From Microcebus murinus (taxonomy: Eukaryota > Chordata > Mammalia > Primates > Cheirogaleidae): a stretch of 64,000 nt of DNA. A program made the position numbers and the translations under genes. The notes beneath the pieces were generated by a model that saw nothing but the letters and a program-made list of their open reading frames with translations, did not search any database and had not been told where the DNA came from. Location of the stretch: positions 76,165,001 to 76,229,000 of the forward strand of contig NC_134109.1 of the NCBI RefSeq assembly GCF_040939455.1, in the 5' to 3' direction. Positions 13,671-31,580 of this stretch are shown in pieces. The first letter of the stretch is position 1. Every line of letters starts with the position of its first letter.

Positions 13671-15785
13671 GATCTATTCATGTTGGTGCTTGTATCAGTT
13701 GTTTGTTATCTATATTGCTGAATAGTATTCCCATTGTATGATTATGCCAAAGTTTGTTTCTCTGTCTTCTTGTTGACGACTACTGAATGGTTGCCCATTT
13801 TTTGCTAGTATGAATAAAGTTATAATAAACATTGTTGTACCAGACTTTCATTGATATATGCTTTCATGTCTCTTAGATTAATATCTAGGAGTGGAGCTTC
13901 TGAGTCATAAGGTAGGTATATATTTAGCTGTATAATAAGTTGCTAGAAATTTTCCCATAATGTTGTACCATTTTAAACTCCCACCAACAAGTATGTGATG
14001 TGAGCTCTAATTACTTCTTTTTATTTTCAGCCATTCTAGTGAGGATATAATGGGATCTCATGGTGATTTTCACTTGTCCTTCCCTGATGTCTAATGACAT
14101 TGAGCACTTTTTTATGTGCTTACTGGTCTTTCATGTAATCTTCCTTTGGGGAGGGTCTATTCAAATCCTTTACCTATTTTTAACTGGGTTGTTTACACTT
14201 TTTATTATTGAGATGTAAGAGTTCTAAATATATTCTGGATAGAAATTCTTCATCAGACATATGTTTTCCAAATGTTTTCTCCCAGTCTTTGGCTTGCCTA
14301 TTTGTTTTTTTATTGATGACTTTTGATGAGCAGAAGTTTTTAATTTTGATGAAGTCTAATGATTTTGTTTTTGATTATTGTTTTTTGTATTCAAAGAGAT
14401 TTGCCTATCAGAAAGATGCAGACTTTCATTTAATGTTTTCTTTTAAAAGCTTTATTATTTGAGCTTTTATGCTTAGGTCAATAATCCAAATGATTATTGT
14501 GTGTGCTGAGAGATAAGGACAGAAGTTATTCTCTCTTTCTCTCCTCTCCCTATTCTGGAATCATTTGTTGAAAAGGTCATCATTTCCCCACAAATGTCTT
14601 AGCTCCTATGTTAAAAATTGACCAACTGACCATATATATGTGAGTTTTTTCCTGGACTTTGCATTTTGTCCCATATATATGTATATATATGTAATATATA
14701 TATAGTATATATGTTATATAGATATACTTTATAGATATGTATTTGTGTGTGCATGTATATATATATCCTTTCATTAGCATTACACTGTCTTGATTACTAT
14801 AACTTTATAGATATTCTTGAAATAAGATAGGAGGACTTTCTCAACTTCATTCTTTTTAAAAATTGTTTTACTTATTATAAGTCCTTTGAGTTGAATTTCC
14901 ATAAGTTTTAGGAATAGTTTTCCAATTTCTATGGGAATTTTGATTGAAATTGTTTGAAACTATCGGTCAATTTGAAAAGAATTGATACCTTAAGAATATT
15001 CAGTCTTCCAATCCATGAATATAGTTATGTCTCTACATTTATTTAGGTCTTTTTTATTTCTCTCAGCAATGATATGTTGCTTTCAGTAAAGAGGATTTGC
15101 ACATGTTAAAATTATTTATAATTATTTTATGTTTTTTAGGCTATTTTACTGAGAATGTTTTAAAATTTTATCTTCCAGTTGCTGCCAGGATATAGAAGTA
15201 CTGATTATATTTGTATATTGAGCTTGTATCCTGTAATTTTATGAAATTTACTCTTATTTCTAATGGTTACTTTGTAGATTCCTTGAGTTGTTCTTAAGTG
15301 AGTGATTAGTGCACTTGTAAATACATATATTTTTGCCTCTTTTCAAATAAGTATGTCCCTTATTTTTTTTCTTGCCATGTCACACTGGCTAGGACTTCAG
15401 TACAGTGTTAGAATAGAAATGTTGAGGTGGACATCTTTATTTTGTTTCTAAACAAATAGCCTATGCTATTTAGTGTAATGGTCTATAAATGTCAACTGAA
15501 TCAAGGTGATTGTTAATGTTCATATTATCTAGGTATTTGTTGATTTGGGGCTAATTGCTCTATCAATTGTTGAGAAAAGAGTGGTAAAGTTTATAACAAT
15601 TATTAAAGAATTGTGTATATTTCCCTTTAATTCTGTAAATTATTTTTTATTGCATTTTGAAGCTCTCTTGTTAGACCCATACATAGTTATAATTATTATA
15701 CTTTCCTATGAATTGAATTTTTATCATTATAAAATAGTTTTTCTTATTTCTGGCATGATGGCTTTTGATGTGTTAACTTGATTAG
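13671..15785 (-). mobile_element. L1 ORF2 (3' half of the reading frame), minus strand (segment 3)
   Basis: Antisense ORF2 landmarks run in order: 'gctgaatagtattcccattg' near 13717, 'ggagtggagcttctgagtca' near 13890, 'tcccagtctttggcttgcct' near 14281, 'cactgtcttgattactataa' near 14783 and 'cttccaatccatgaatatag' near 15005. These follow the usual L1 order but the frames are broken by stops and indels, so this is an inactive relic. An AT-rich microsatellite interrupts it at about 14672. Confidence 0.9.
14672..14767. repeat. AT-rich microsatellite inside L1
   Basis: Interrupted TATATG/TATA units with a TGTG stretch near 14743. It lies where antisense L1 normally reads straight through, so it expanded after the L1 landed. 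The minus-strand frame at 14580-14780, rich in Tyr and Ile, is an artefact of it. Confidence 0.85.
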
Positions 15786-16330
15786 GCTAAATGACAGTCA
15801 TAAGAATTCTAGTAGATTTCTAATTGGGGATAGGGGCTACAGAGTTATTTGTTGGCTAGAGTTCAGGACTAGAAAGAAGGCAGTATACATTTTATAGCAT
15901 ATACACATCTTCCACGTATTTAGTAAAACACTAATGTAGGTGCTGCTGTGATTTTGCTGGGTAATAACGTTCCTGTTCAGTTGATTTTAAGTCAAAAGAG
16001 AGAGTATCTATTTTGGGCTGGCCTGACTTAATCAATGGGAAGCCATAAAAGTAGGGTTTATGTTTTCCCAAAGAGAGAGATTTCAAACAGCCACTAGGTC
16101 TGCAGTTGTTCTCCCTTCCCCCTGTATCTTTTCTTTCCTACTGTCTGTGGACAAAACACTTCAGCCCAGGGTGGTTTGAGTCTACTCATGTTCTTACCTT
16201 CTTGATTTCTTATAGACTTTGCATTTTATTACCCTGCCTCTATAATTGAAAAAGCCAATTCTTTATAGTAAATATCAACATAAATATAAAAGTATAAATA
16301 CACACACACACATGTCCTACTGGTAATACT
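15770..16330. repeat. Old interspersed repeat, family uncertain
   Basis: The left edge 'gatgtgttaacttgattagg' and the right edge, a CA-rich tract followed by 'catgtcctactggt', match the two ends of a common placental-mammal repeat ('tgttaacttgattaggc...' to '...catcctattggttctg'). The middle is very diverged. L1-like antisense sequence lies on both sides, so it may be a later insertion into that L1. I cannot name the family by eye. Confidence 0.4.
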
Positions 16331-16439
16331 TGTTACTTGAATTCCACTTTAGCATTTTTTAACTTATCTATGTCACTACATTAAAAGTTAATTTCTTATA
16401 GATAACACATAGTCTCTACTTTGTATTTGGAGCACTGAG

Positions 16440-17345
16440 TGCATTTGTATTAAATATGGATATTGATACAAGTAAAAAAATCTATGGATACTATTTTACT
16501 ATTTATTTTGTGTTTGTTCTATATTTTCATTATTCCTCTGTTTATCCTTTTTGCCTTTGTTAATTTCATCAAAGCATATTCTCCTTAGAGAGAATGGTTA
16601 TAATAGCTATTTCAGAATTTTGTTTGCTTACTCCAACGCCCAGGTAATCTGTGTGGGTTTTCATTGTTTGCTCTCATGAATATGGGTCATGTTTTCCTGC
16701 TTTTTTTATATGTATAATAACAGTTTGGGGTTTTGAATGATGTCTTGCAGAGATTTTGGATTCTCTAATATTCCTCCAAAGACTGTTGAACATTTGGTTA
16801 GTTTGTTTTAGCAGCAGTTAACTGATCTGGACTCAAAGCATAAATGTTATTTTCCCTGTAGTGGGCAACAACTGAGGTATCTGTTCAGTACTTTTAGTCT
16901 CAATGGGGCTGCTTGGAGTCTGCCTGACCATTCATGTATAGCTTAGGGTGTTAGCCAGAAATTTGGGGCGAGTGTATAGGAGAATATTTAGTGCTCCATC
17001 TCTCTGGTTCCTTCATTCCTAAGATTATTTCCCTCACCTTTTAGCTTATGGTAGCTCTGGACCCTGTCCTCTGTTTCATCAAGCCTATAAGACTACAGTT
17101 TTTTAGCTAGCAGTTTTTTAGCTCTTTCTCTGATTGGAGCCATCCACCCAGTAGAGTGGTAAAAGAGGAATTATTCAGTGCTGTTTCCTTCTTTTAAGTA
17201 TCCACTACCCTTCAATTTCTGCCTGCACTGGTTGCTCTTCGGTACCCATAAATAGTTATTTTTAGATCTTCTTTAGAGCTTAAAGTTATTCTCTGCAGGA
17301 TGGTTGTTGCGATAGGAGATATTCTCTCATTACCATAAACAGAAT
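16440..17345 (-). mobile_element. Ancient L1 upstream part (5' region or ORF1-proximal), minus strand
   Basis: The words 'tcatgaatatgggtcatgtt' near 16674, 'ttggattctctaatattcct' near 16757 and 'agcagcagttaactgatctg' near 16810 belong to an antisense block found upstream of ORF2 in old L1 relatives. The same block recurs at 29.85-30.1 kb in this window. Its place, 5' of the ORF2 pieces at 12-15.8 kb and on the same strand, suggests one L1 with an internal loss. Confidence 0.65.
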
Positions 17346-17609
17346 CTCTCTATATATATCATCTCTGAATTTTTAATAAGCAAGCACCAAAATAGTTTGA
17401 ATCTATTGAAGAAAGAATTATGCATTTTTGCCATAAATCCAGAGCAAAACTAATAGTAATATGGCTTAGTGTGGTGTAACTACTCTAATATATTAATTAT
17501 TAGTAGAGATTTCATGACCAAATATTAACTCTGTCAAATACTGTGTAACTCTTCCCTAAGGCTAAGTTTTGTACAGTACTTAACTAAGCACTAAGCCTGA
17601 GAAATTCTA
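17346..17609. other. Unique AT-rich sequence
   Basis: No repeat, frame or RNA gene is recognised. Confidence 0.4.
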
Positions 17610-18080
17610 AGCATTCTTCTGAACACTCAGCTGTGTCAACTAATCTCAATTTGCCCTTCTCTACTCTGTGTGCTGCATCAGGGTGGACTACATCAGCTGA
17701 GCTCTCCGGCCTTCTGATTTCCAGTTGGGAATCCAGCCAATGAGAGGCAAAACCATAAAGTCAGATGGTGGAAAGAGATAGAATTTGCAGAGTTTACTTT
17801 CTCAGCTACTTTCCTGCTTGGCTGCAATTTGACAGTGATGCTTTTTACTTCTCAAAGCCATAGTTCTTTTTTGTCAGTTACCTTTTATAGTCACAGCACC
17901 ATCACTCATTCCAGATTATGGGCAGTCCTCCATCTCCTGCCCCTTCAGACCAAGGTGTGATAACAATTCATGGTTAGTGTTAAAGTAATGTATTTTTGTT
18001 ATTCATTGTTGATTGTCCTTAATTCTACCTGTGCTCTTGTAAATTGTCCTGTCTTTAAATGCTCAATACAGTCCATCTTC
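17610..18080 (+). repeat. Possible old LTR-like repeat
   Basis: The words 'gatttccagttgggaatcca' near 17717 and 'ccaatgagaggcaa' near 17738, then a later 'gtaaattgtcctgtcttta' stretch, resemble a repeat with 'ccaatgggaggc' and 'gtaaatagtccct' blocks. Similarity is patchy and no ends are certain. Confidence 0.35.
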
Positions 18081-18104
18081 AACCACAATATTTAAGTATG
18101 CTTT

Positions 18105-18520
18105 GAGAGATACACCCACTTAAGACTTTTGCACATGCTGTTTCTTCCACTAAAATGCTTCCCCTGGGTCATTTTATCTTTCAAGTTCCACTTAAATATC
18201 ATTTCCATGGAGTGACTACTGCCAAGGAGTGACTACTCTCTTGAAGGGGGTTCTACTCCTCTCACACTTTACCACATTCCCACCATTACGTATCTCAGCA
18301 TTTTGTTCAATTCCTTCATAACTCATCAGAATTTCTTATTTACTTATCTGTTTATTTGTTTATTGTCAATCTAACAAACTATATAGCAGATTCCATGAGG
18401 ACACAGATTATATCTATTTCATTCATCACTATATATAACCAGTGAGTAGCAGAATGCTTAGCACAAATAAACCAATCAATAACTATTTATTTATTCATTC
18501 ATTCATTTATTCACACATTG
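18105..18520 (+). mobile_element. L2 LINE 3' end
   Basis: L2 landmarks in order: 'acttttgcacatgctgtttc' near 18125, 'tatctgtttatttgtttatt' near 18345, 'gattccatgaggacacagat' near 18389, 'agaatgcttagcaca' near 18451 and a terminal (TTCA)-type stretch near 18490-18510. There is a 12-bp internal direct duplication, 'ggagtgactact', at 18209 and 18226. Confidence 0.75.
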
Positions 18521-19184
18521 GCTTATAATTTTAGAAAATTTCATGCTGATATGTTTCATTGAATTGTTATAGTCCTAATTAAAGTCATCACCATCTACAA
18601 AGTTGGAAGCGGAAAAAATATACAGCAATTATCTTACTTCAAGGGACAACAGATTAATGGGGAAGATGAAATGCATTATGTAATGAAGAATTTTGACAAT
18701 TTTTAGATCTTAAATAATGCAGCTGTGTAAAGTTCAAAAAGTATAATACCACAAAAATAACCCATCTAATAAATAACTTCTAAAAAATAAAGTTAAAAAA
18801 TATATGTATGCTAGCAAATGATTTTTTTTCCTACTTTGCAATTTATTTTTCTGTATTTACAAAGCATAATTCTTTCTATGTGATTTTTAGTGTTTAGAAA
18901 AATGCTTAGAATTCCTTAGGGAATTTAGGAAGTGACTAGAATGGCTTTTGAAGCTGCCATTATGCCCTCAAAAAGAAACTGAGACTGCATTTCTAATCTC
19001 AGGCCTTTGAAGAGAAGCTGCCCTTTCTAAGACCTCCCCTCTGGACTTTAATCATCTCTTAGTAGGTCTTTTTACGTCTAGTTTTCCTTTCTCAAATTTT
19101 ATTAATTATGCATTTCACTGCTTGATCTCCTTAAAATATAATATTCTTATGATATTTTCTTGTGAAGGAATTTGTAATTATTTT
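18521..19184. other. AT-rich non-coding sequence
   Basis: No supported feature. It lies between two L2 relics and may hold further L2 too diverged to see. Confidence 0.4.
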
Positions 19185-19545
19185 CACTGCCTCTCAGATC
19201 AAATCTAATATCCCAAAGTAGTCAGCTGATATTTAAAGTCTTCAACCAACAGGTAAAATCAGCTTCTTTACTACTTCATCATGTCCAAGGTCAAATAAGC
19301 CAATAATCTACTGTGCAGTATGTACATTTTGCATATCAGTGCTATTGTCCTTTGTAACGTGCCATTTCATCATACTTTGCCCTACCCATCCCTGGGTAGA
19401 GGTTTTCTCTCCTTTTCTGCTAAATGAATTCTTAGAATTCCTTTCAGATCATAGCTCTCATAATTCATGAAGTCTTTTTACAATTACTCCAATCTACCAT
19501 GATCTTTAAATTATTGCAATATCCTGCAATAATTATCCATAAATT
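19185..19545 (+). mobile_element. L2 LINE internal 3' region, diverged
   Basis: 'cctctcagatcaaatctaat' near 19191 and 'tttaaagtcttcaacc' near 19234 match the L2 segment upstream of its 3' end. The order relative to the 3'-end copy at 18105-18520 means this is a separate insertion. Confidence 0.45.
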
Positions 19546-19837
19546 TGTACCAAGTGTCTATGACACGGCACCTAAACTGGGCCCTACATACACAAAGAGG
19601 TAAAATATTCAGTACCCAAACTCAGGGAGTTTTATGTTCATATTACAAGATAAATAATAATGCAGAGACAAAAGGGGGCCTTATAGGTTACCATTCAACC
19701 ATGAGATTACTTAAAATCTTAGAATTTTTCTCAAGTGTTTTCACATTATCTCTCTTCCCAAATTAACAAACTGTCAAAATGCTAGAAATCACATCTTTTT
19801 CAAGTGAGTCTTTTTAAAGTTTGTTGAATTCAATCAT

Positions 19838-20100
19838 AGCTAATGCTTATTTCAGTGTTTACTATGTGATGGGTACCATTCTTAATACTGTAAATAGATT
19901 AATTCATTTAATCTTCAGACCAATACTATGAATAATTTATAGACAAGAAAACTGTTACCATTTGGTAAGAAACTAAGGCAAAGTAAGATTAAGCAAATTG
20001 CCCAGGATGGCATAGCTAATTAGTGACAGAGTTGCAATTTGGACCTAAGCAATTCTACCTCTGGAGGCTACTTTACTGCCATGTGACCCCATGTCTATAG
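19838..20100 (+). mobile_element. MIR SINE, nearly full-length
   Basis: A clear MIR pattern: 'agctaatgcttatttcagtg' start, 'attcatttaatcttcagacc' near 19902, 'gacaagaaaactgttacc' near 19941, 'aaattgcccaggatggcata' near 19996 (core) and 'cagagttgcaatttggacct' near 20026. Confidence 0.8.
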
Positions 20101-20454
20101 CACAGATGCCGTCAAACTATACTTCTAAAATAAAGAAGGCTCTACTTTGAAAGCAGGAAATCTGTCTGGGGATGACACGAAAGCTGTTGAAATCTGAGAG
20201 AAACAGAGCTAAACTTGAAGCTCAGGAGTTCTCCAACCCAAATCAAATATTCTAGGTTGGAATATTAAACTCTGATTGAACTCTGATTTTTGTTCAGGAA
20301 AGCAGCATTCCCAGCTAACAGTCAATAAGGTTTCCTGGAAACAATGAGTGGCCAGGAGACATAGATCCAACCAAAGAGATGTAAGCAAAAGTATGCTAGA
20401 TGTATATGTTAGGTATATTAGGCACTAAAAAAAGCATTTTCTATTTTTTTGCCT
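20101..20454. other. Unique non-coding sequence
   Basis: No recognised feature. Confidence 0.4.
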
Positions 20455-20745
20455 AGAAAAAATAGTGATGCTGGTGACACAGGCATTTTTGCCCTTTGTC
20501 CTGCCCTTTCTATCTGCCTGGAATGCACATATGTGCCCACTGGTGCAGCAGCCATCCTACAACCATGATGAGAAATATCACATGCTCAGCTCAGTGAAAT
20601 GGGAAGAAGAAAAAGACTGACTCCTTGAGTTCCCAAGTCTTCCTATTACATGAGAAAAAATGCACTTATTTGGCTAAGCTGCTGTGCGTTTGGGTTTCTG
20701 TTTACCTGCAGCTTAATGCAATCCTAAATGAAAAAACTTACTATC
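20455..20745 (+). repeat. Old retroelement-like repeat, family uncertain
   Basis: The words 'gcagcagccatcctacaacc' near 20545, 'tacatgagaaaaaatgcact' near 20647 and 'tgcagcttaatgcaatccta' near 20707 match, in order, a repeat common in placental genomes that has a polyadenylation-like region and ends 'cagc..aatgcaatcctaa'. I cannot name the family. Confidence 0.5.
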
Positions 20746-21499
20746 TGAGTTTGATTCATAGGAAAAAATTCATTCAATTTTTTGAGAAAAAATGTTAATA
20801 AGACCCTGTACTACATTCCATCACTGTATGTAGATGTTAAAAAAAAAAAAAACTAATAAAACTTCCATTTGATTTTTTTCAAGAGAAATAAATGTTTTGT
20901 TAACATTATTATCAGGGTAAAATAAAACAAAAGACAATTAAACAGAGGCCCCCACCATATCTGAGGCAGTATTTTTGGTGCTCAGTACAGTTTTACTTTA
21001 GGATAGAAAGTTCACATCAGTAATAGGGTGATCCATCTTTCCTTAATCAATGAACAATTAATCTTCATTAGTATACCCAGGTCAGTTTAAATGTGCAATG
21101 AGAAGCTGGATCTTAGCAAGGAAGCCTCAAATACAATGGAAGTCATTAAAATTACATTACATCTGGCATTCTTGATGAAGCAAAGCTGGCACCAATTCCA
21201 CAGCAATCATAAGCACTGAGGCTCAGGGCTGAGCCATTCAGAGAATGTGGACAAATGTGTTCATTTAAGTATCATCACCTGCTCCCAAAGCCAAAGTACA
21301 AACTGCCTGCAACTCTGCGGGTCTGAGGATGGCTCCCTTAGTGACCCTTGAACACGTCACATTTTTTTGCCTCACTCGCCTCTGCGCATACTTCAGGGCC
21401 CACTCACTTACAATCTCAAGAACTCTAGGTCCCTTGCTCAACCACTTTAGAGATATTCCTATTAATCCAGTCACTTTCTGTCTGTCTCTTGGGGGCATC
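20746..21499. other. Unique non-coding sequence
   Basis: No repeat is clearly recognised. Overlapping opposite-strand frames at 21265-21501 and 21329-21682 show no known domain. Confidence 0.4.
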
Positions 21500-21745
21500 A
21501 TTATATCATCATTAGCATTGTCATCACTGTGCTTATGGATTGAATATTTAGTATGTATGAGGCTCTCTCATTGGAAATTTATGTCCATGATTTCAACCAT
21601 AAAGTTGCTAATCTTATTTCCACATTACAGATATGAAAACTCAAGTTCTGGTTTCAAAACTTCCCCAAAGTCACATAATTAAAGGCAAAACCAGGCCCCT
21701 CTGCCTCTAAAGTCATTCCACTAAACCACACTGCCCTTCAATCAA
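21500..21745 (+). mobile_element. MIR SINE, diverged
   Basis: MIR-like order: 'catgatttcaaccataaa' near 21587, 'cacattacagatatgaaaac' near 21621, 'ccccaaagtcacataattaa' near 21662 and a 3' part near 21700-21735 ending 'ccactaaaccacactgcc'. Confidence 0.65.
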
Positions 21746-21769
21746 TTATAAATTATATTATGTCTTTTG

Positions 21770-21905
21770 TTGTACTCGCCTCTTGCCAGTGTACCTTGCT
21801 GTCAGTCCCCTGAGGGCAGTGATTATGCCATGTATTTCCAGGTTTCCTTAAACCCAAACACATGCTGGACACAGTAGGGTCCGGTAAAGCACTGAAGAAT
21901 GCAGA
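21770..21905 (+). mobile_element. L2 3'-end fragment
   Basis: 'cccctgagggcagtgattat' near 21807 and 'ctggacacagtaggg' near 21864 match the 'gagggcaggga...cagtgcctggcacatagtagg' tail of L2. Confidence 0.5.
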
Positions 21906-22150
21906 GGGTTTGACCCTAGCCCAATCCTACTAACTCTTGGTGTCTTGTTTCAACTTACGTGATACAAGAATTGTAGACCCAGAAGTGATTTTTTAAGACT
22001 GCATGGTTGGATTTGGTAGATAGCAAGCTCTTACAGGCTGTTTATCCCTCTAATCATAAACATAAATAGAAGAAAAGCCAGGGCAGGGCCTTGAAAAGAC
22101 CAAATTGATTCATCAGATATATGTCTCTATCAGTCTTTTGAAGCAGATAG

Positions 22151-22530
22151 TCTTTTTTTTTAAGACTTCAATTTAATTAGAATTCCTTCTTTCATTGAGA
22201 TAACATCTTCAATTGATTTAATCCTTTCTTGTACATTCCGTGCATCCTGAGAAGTAGTAATGGTTTTCATTTTACATTCTGTTCTTGAAGCATGATAAAC
22301 AGCCAGTGTCGGTTTTACTTCCCCCGACCAGTGCCTGCAGCAGCGGGGGTGGGGGGAGGCCAGCTGGCCCCCAATCATCTGCACTTCTCCTCATCCTCAC
22401 CCTCCACTGCCTCATCCCATCTCTCCTGTTGTTTTGATATATCCTTTTACTCTCCAAGATTGCATGGACTGTAGTTAGAATTCTAAAATCATTGCACATT
22501 TCACAGATGTATTTTATGAAAAACATTTAG
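22151..22530 (-). pseudogene. Possible truncated retrocopy of an unidentified mRNA
   Basis: On the minus strand two overlapping frames (84 codons ending near 22272, and 74 codons ending at 22160) follow one another in different phases, as in a frameshifted copy. The downstream frame ends in the charged, helix-like run KSIEDVISMKEGILIKLKS, then a TAA and at once nine A residues (plus strand: T run at 22151-22159). The region near 22330-22370 is much more GC-rich than its flanks. I do not recognise the parent protein, see no target-site duplication, and a tail directly at the stop codon is unusual, so chance is a serious alternative. Confidence 0.25.
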
Positions 22531-23504
22531 GAAATACCAAGCATCTCCTTAAAACACAATTCAATAACTTTTTACTTTATATGCCATTACCTGCAGCTCT
22601 GTTTTGTTCACTATGAAAAACAGCTAGCAAAGAAAGTTGGTTCTATAATTTCCCTTTCTAATTACATTTATTATTAAAGACTACAAATTTAAAAAGAAAA
22701 ACACAATAAGACCAAGGAACAAAAATTGTATATTGTTAATAGACATATATCCAACATCATATTTCATGGAGTGATACAAATCATATGATTAGATGTCAAA
22801 TAAATGACCCATATAAAAATCAGCTTGTCATGAATTTCTTGGAGGACTGAGTCTCTTGATTGGGGGCACATTTGGCAGAGCCAAGGCCACAAAGAGCTAA
22901 TGCCTGTGAATGACCCTTCAAGTTTGACTTCCATTGTCTCATGTGGGTACCCTAATTCCAACTAGTTTTAAACTTTTCCCATCTGAGTCTATTTCCAAAG
23001 GTGAATGTTTCCATTGAGGTAATTGTGGGGTCTTTCCCTCTGGGCAGTCATTAGCCAGGAGGAATTTTGTTTTCTCTTCTCATGAAAATAACCTATTTAA
23101 ACACTTTCATTTTTTTATATATTGATTTTTTTCACTTATTTGCTAGAAACGATCTAGAAATCGCACCCAAAACTCATCATTTTAATTTGTTTAAGACAAA
23201 AGAATACAAAAGAAAAATACAATGATATAGTCCTACTGACCTACATGAAAACAAACTACCAAAATCTTGCCTCTATCCAAATCTTGCCTCTACTTATTTC
23301 TTTACTGAGTCAAGTTATTAAATACATTTTCATATACAACTATATATTTAATAGTTCTGTAATACATAAAAAATACAAACTAATGAGACAAATGATATAT
23401 TGTTGATAAGCTAGTTTATCTAAATAATTATTCTGTTCACTTGTATCTAAAAGAGAAAGTACAGGTTTTTGATTCAGACAATCTTAGGTCAAAATTTACA
23501 AATT
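22531..23504. other. AT-rich unique sequence with a small tandem duplication
   Basis: No gene or repeat family seen. An 18-bp unit is duplicated in tandem at about 23259-23293 ('ccaaaatcttgcctctat' then 'ccaaatcttgcctctact'). Confidence 0.5.
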
Positions 23505-23807
<303 letters not shown>

Positions 23808-23809
23808 TA

Positions 23810-23965
23810 CAAGTTGTATGAATTTAAGCAAGTCATCTCATCTCTCTGAGCCTCAATTTAACTATCTGTAAATGGGGACAATGATATCAACATCAAAAAA
23901 TTTTCTTGTGGGGCCAACAAGAATAGATAACACTTTAAGAGGTGTCCAGGACAGTAAAGAGTACA
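23810..23965 (+). mobile_element. MIR SINE 3' half
   Basis: 'gaatttaagcaagtcatctc', 'tctctgagcctcaattt' and 'ctgtaaatggggacaatgat' reproduce the MIR core and 3' part. The Alu at 23505 sits directly beside it and may have inserted into its 5' part. Confidence 0.75.
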
Positions 23966-24135
23966 GAACCTGAGCCAGGCACCCCATTTCACCTCTTTAT
24001 TTCTCAGTCTCTGTACCTATGCAATGGAAATAATGATAGTTATGGGGTGAGGTGTGAATATAAGGAAAGTGCTTAAAATAATGTGAATTTCAATGAGTCT
24101 GCTCAAATATTGGTTTTATTATTATTTCATGTGAA
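23966..24135 (+). mobile_element. Second MIR-like SINE fragment
   Basis: 'atttctcagtctctgtacct', 'atgcaatggaaataatgata' and 'aaggaaagtgcttaaaat' repeat the MIR 3' pattern in the same orientation just after the first copy. It is either a separate MIR or an old local duplication. Confidence 0.5.
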
Positions 24136-25923
<1,788 letters not shown>

Positions 25924-25924
<1 letters not shown>

Positions 25925-25957
25925 AGAGACAGAGACAGAGAGAGAGAGAGAAAGAGA
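25924..25957 (+). repeat. (GA)n/(CAGAGA) microsatellite in an Alu tail
   Basis: 'gagagacagagacagagaga' style units directly follow the A tail of the Alu, a common place for microsatellite birth. Confidence 0.9.
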
Positions 25958-26107
25958 CTTAGTTGAGGCAAAGTGGTGAAGTGTGTAGACAAAACAATAG
26001 TTGCCATGAATGGATAATTGTTAAAACTGGGAGGTATATTCATAAGCATTACACTATTATACTATTCAGTATCTTTTTATATGTTGACATTTTCAGAATA
26101 TGAAGTT

Positions 26108-29773
<3,666 letters not shown>

Positions 29774-30700
29774 ATGTGGCTGTTTTTTAGAGATTACCTT
29801 TCTCTGCTCAGATTCCCCATTTATTCACTCATTTTGTCTTCTTTTCCTTTAAATCTTTGAACAGACTTACGATTACTTTGAAAGCAATGTCTGCTAATTC
29901 CAACATCTGGATCATATCAGTCTCTGTTTCTATTGACTAGTTTTTGTTAATTGATCATTAGTCATATTTTCCTGCTTCTTTGTATGTCTGATAACTTTGA
30001 AATTTATGTTGTAGAAACCATAGAATATGTTTTCTGCTGCATTTTTTTCAGTAAGGCAATTAAATTACTGGAAGATTCACTTAATCTTGTCAAACTTTTT
30101 GGGCTTAGAGAGGACTGCTCTGTTTCAGTTTTTTCTCTCATCCTAGGATATGACTCTTTATCTAGGACTTGCTCTTTACTTGCTTAAGCATGGTCATTCT
30201 CATGCCTCCATTTAATGACTGAAGTGCTCAACAAGGTCCTTACACTTTGGGTAGGTCAGAAGTCCACCATCTTTCAGCCCTACATGACCATTGATAGCTT
30301 TGTTCACCTCTCAATCTTAGAGCAAGCTATCTCTTCTAAACTTCAGAAAGTCTTGGCCTACCTAAACACAACCCAGCACTTGGGAAACAACTCAAAGTAA
30401 TTTCCCAAGCTGACATATGGGCCCTCCCTTTACACAGATCTCCTCTCTCTGATACCTTTCCTCTTAAAATCTAGTCGCTTCAACATCCCTGAATTTTGAT
30501 CTCTGCCTTCCCATTAGCTAGACTGCCACTGTGCTTGAACTCTACCTCTCGTCGCTGGGAGAATTTCTCTCAGCAGGAATGTAAGGTAAACACAGTTTTC
30601 TGTATGTATTTCCCTTATTTCAAGGATCTCAGTTCTGTGCAGTCTCTTGTCAGATGCTTGAAAATAGTTATTTCATATATTTTTGGCTAGCTACTGGTTT
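29774..30700 (-). mobile_element. Ancient L1 upstream region, minus strand (continuation)
   Basis: 'tctgctaattccaacatctg' near 29890, 'gtcatattttcctgcttctt' near 29962 and 'gtctgataactttga' near 29985 match the same upstream L1 block seen at 16.6-16.8 kb. The outer edge near 30.7 kb is not sharp. The plus-strand frames at 29951-30187, 30215-30400 and 30496-30690 are antisense to this relic and not genes. Confidence 0.75.
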
Positions 30701-31359
30701 TTAAAAGGAGGTGGTAAGTCTAATATCAGTTATTTCATCATCCAGAAGCAGAAATTCCCATTTTATGGTTTTAAATGGAAGGGTCCTTTAATCACATTTG
30801 TTCTTTGTGTATTTTACCCTGGCACCCTTGGATGGATATGATAAAGCAGGGAGACCTTTTAGAAGAGTGTTGCAGTAGTTCCTATGTCAGATGATTAGGA
30901 CTACAGTAGCAGGAATAGAGAAGAGGCAGATTTGAGATACAATTAGAATATTAAACAGAGCTTGAAAAATAGAAAAGATAGATATGTAATGTGAAACATG
31001 GTGAGATCTTAAAGGTTAAGAGCATAGCTCTTCAATAAAAATGTTTCCCAAAGCACTTTTGAGTAACCTAAGATACTTTCTTTGGTTTAATATAGCAAAA
31101 TCAAACTTTCCAACAAGCGGTTTGCATATTTCAGTCCAAACAAGTTTGCATTATAGGGCTTTTGTTCTGAGCCAGCATCCCAGAATCAGAATGTCAGCAA
31201 GACAATCTCAGATCCTAGAGTTTGTGTTTTCTTTCAAAAAGTTGACTGAAGTTTGAGTGAATATTTAAAATTATTATTTATTATTCTAGTGTTCTATTTC
31301 AGGCTTATCTCAGGGAAGTACTACTGTGAACCACCTGTGCAAAGATAGGAATAGAAATA
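30701..31359. other. Unique non-coding sequence
   Basis: No recognised feature. The 71-codon frame at 31041-31256 has no identifiable domain. Confidence 0.4.
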
Positions 31360-31580
31360 ATAGAAACAAAACATTCATGGACCACTTCTATGTGCTATAA
31401 CTGCGCAAAATGTCTTACTTAAATTATTTCATTTAATTTTTATAATACTTGTGAAATGGGTACTATTATTATGTCCTTCTTAAAGAGAAAAATACCTGCA
31501 GCATGGTAAGTACTTGGTGACCTGGATTTCAAACTGTGGTCAGTTTGACTCCTAACATAACTCCACAGCATCTTGTTTAA
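31360..31580 (+). mobile_element. MIR SINE
   Basis: 'gaccacttctatgtgctata' near 31379, 'ttatttcatttaatttttat' near 31423, 'gtgaaatgggtactattatt' near 31451 and a 3' 'gacctggatttcaaactg' near 31519 follow the MIR order. Confidence 0.7.
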
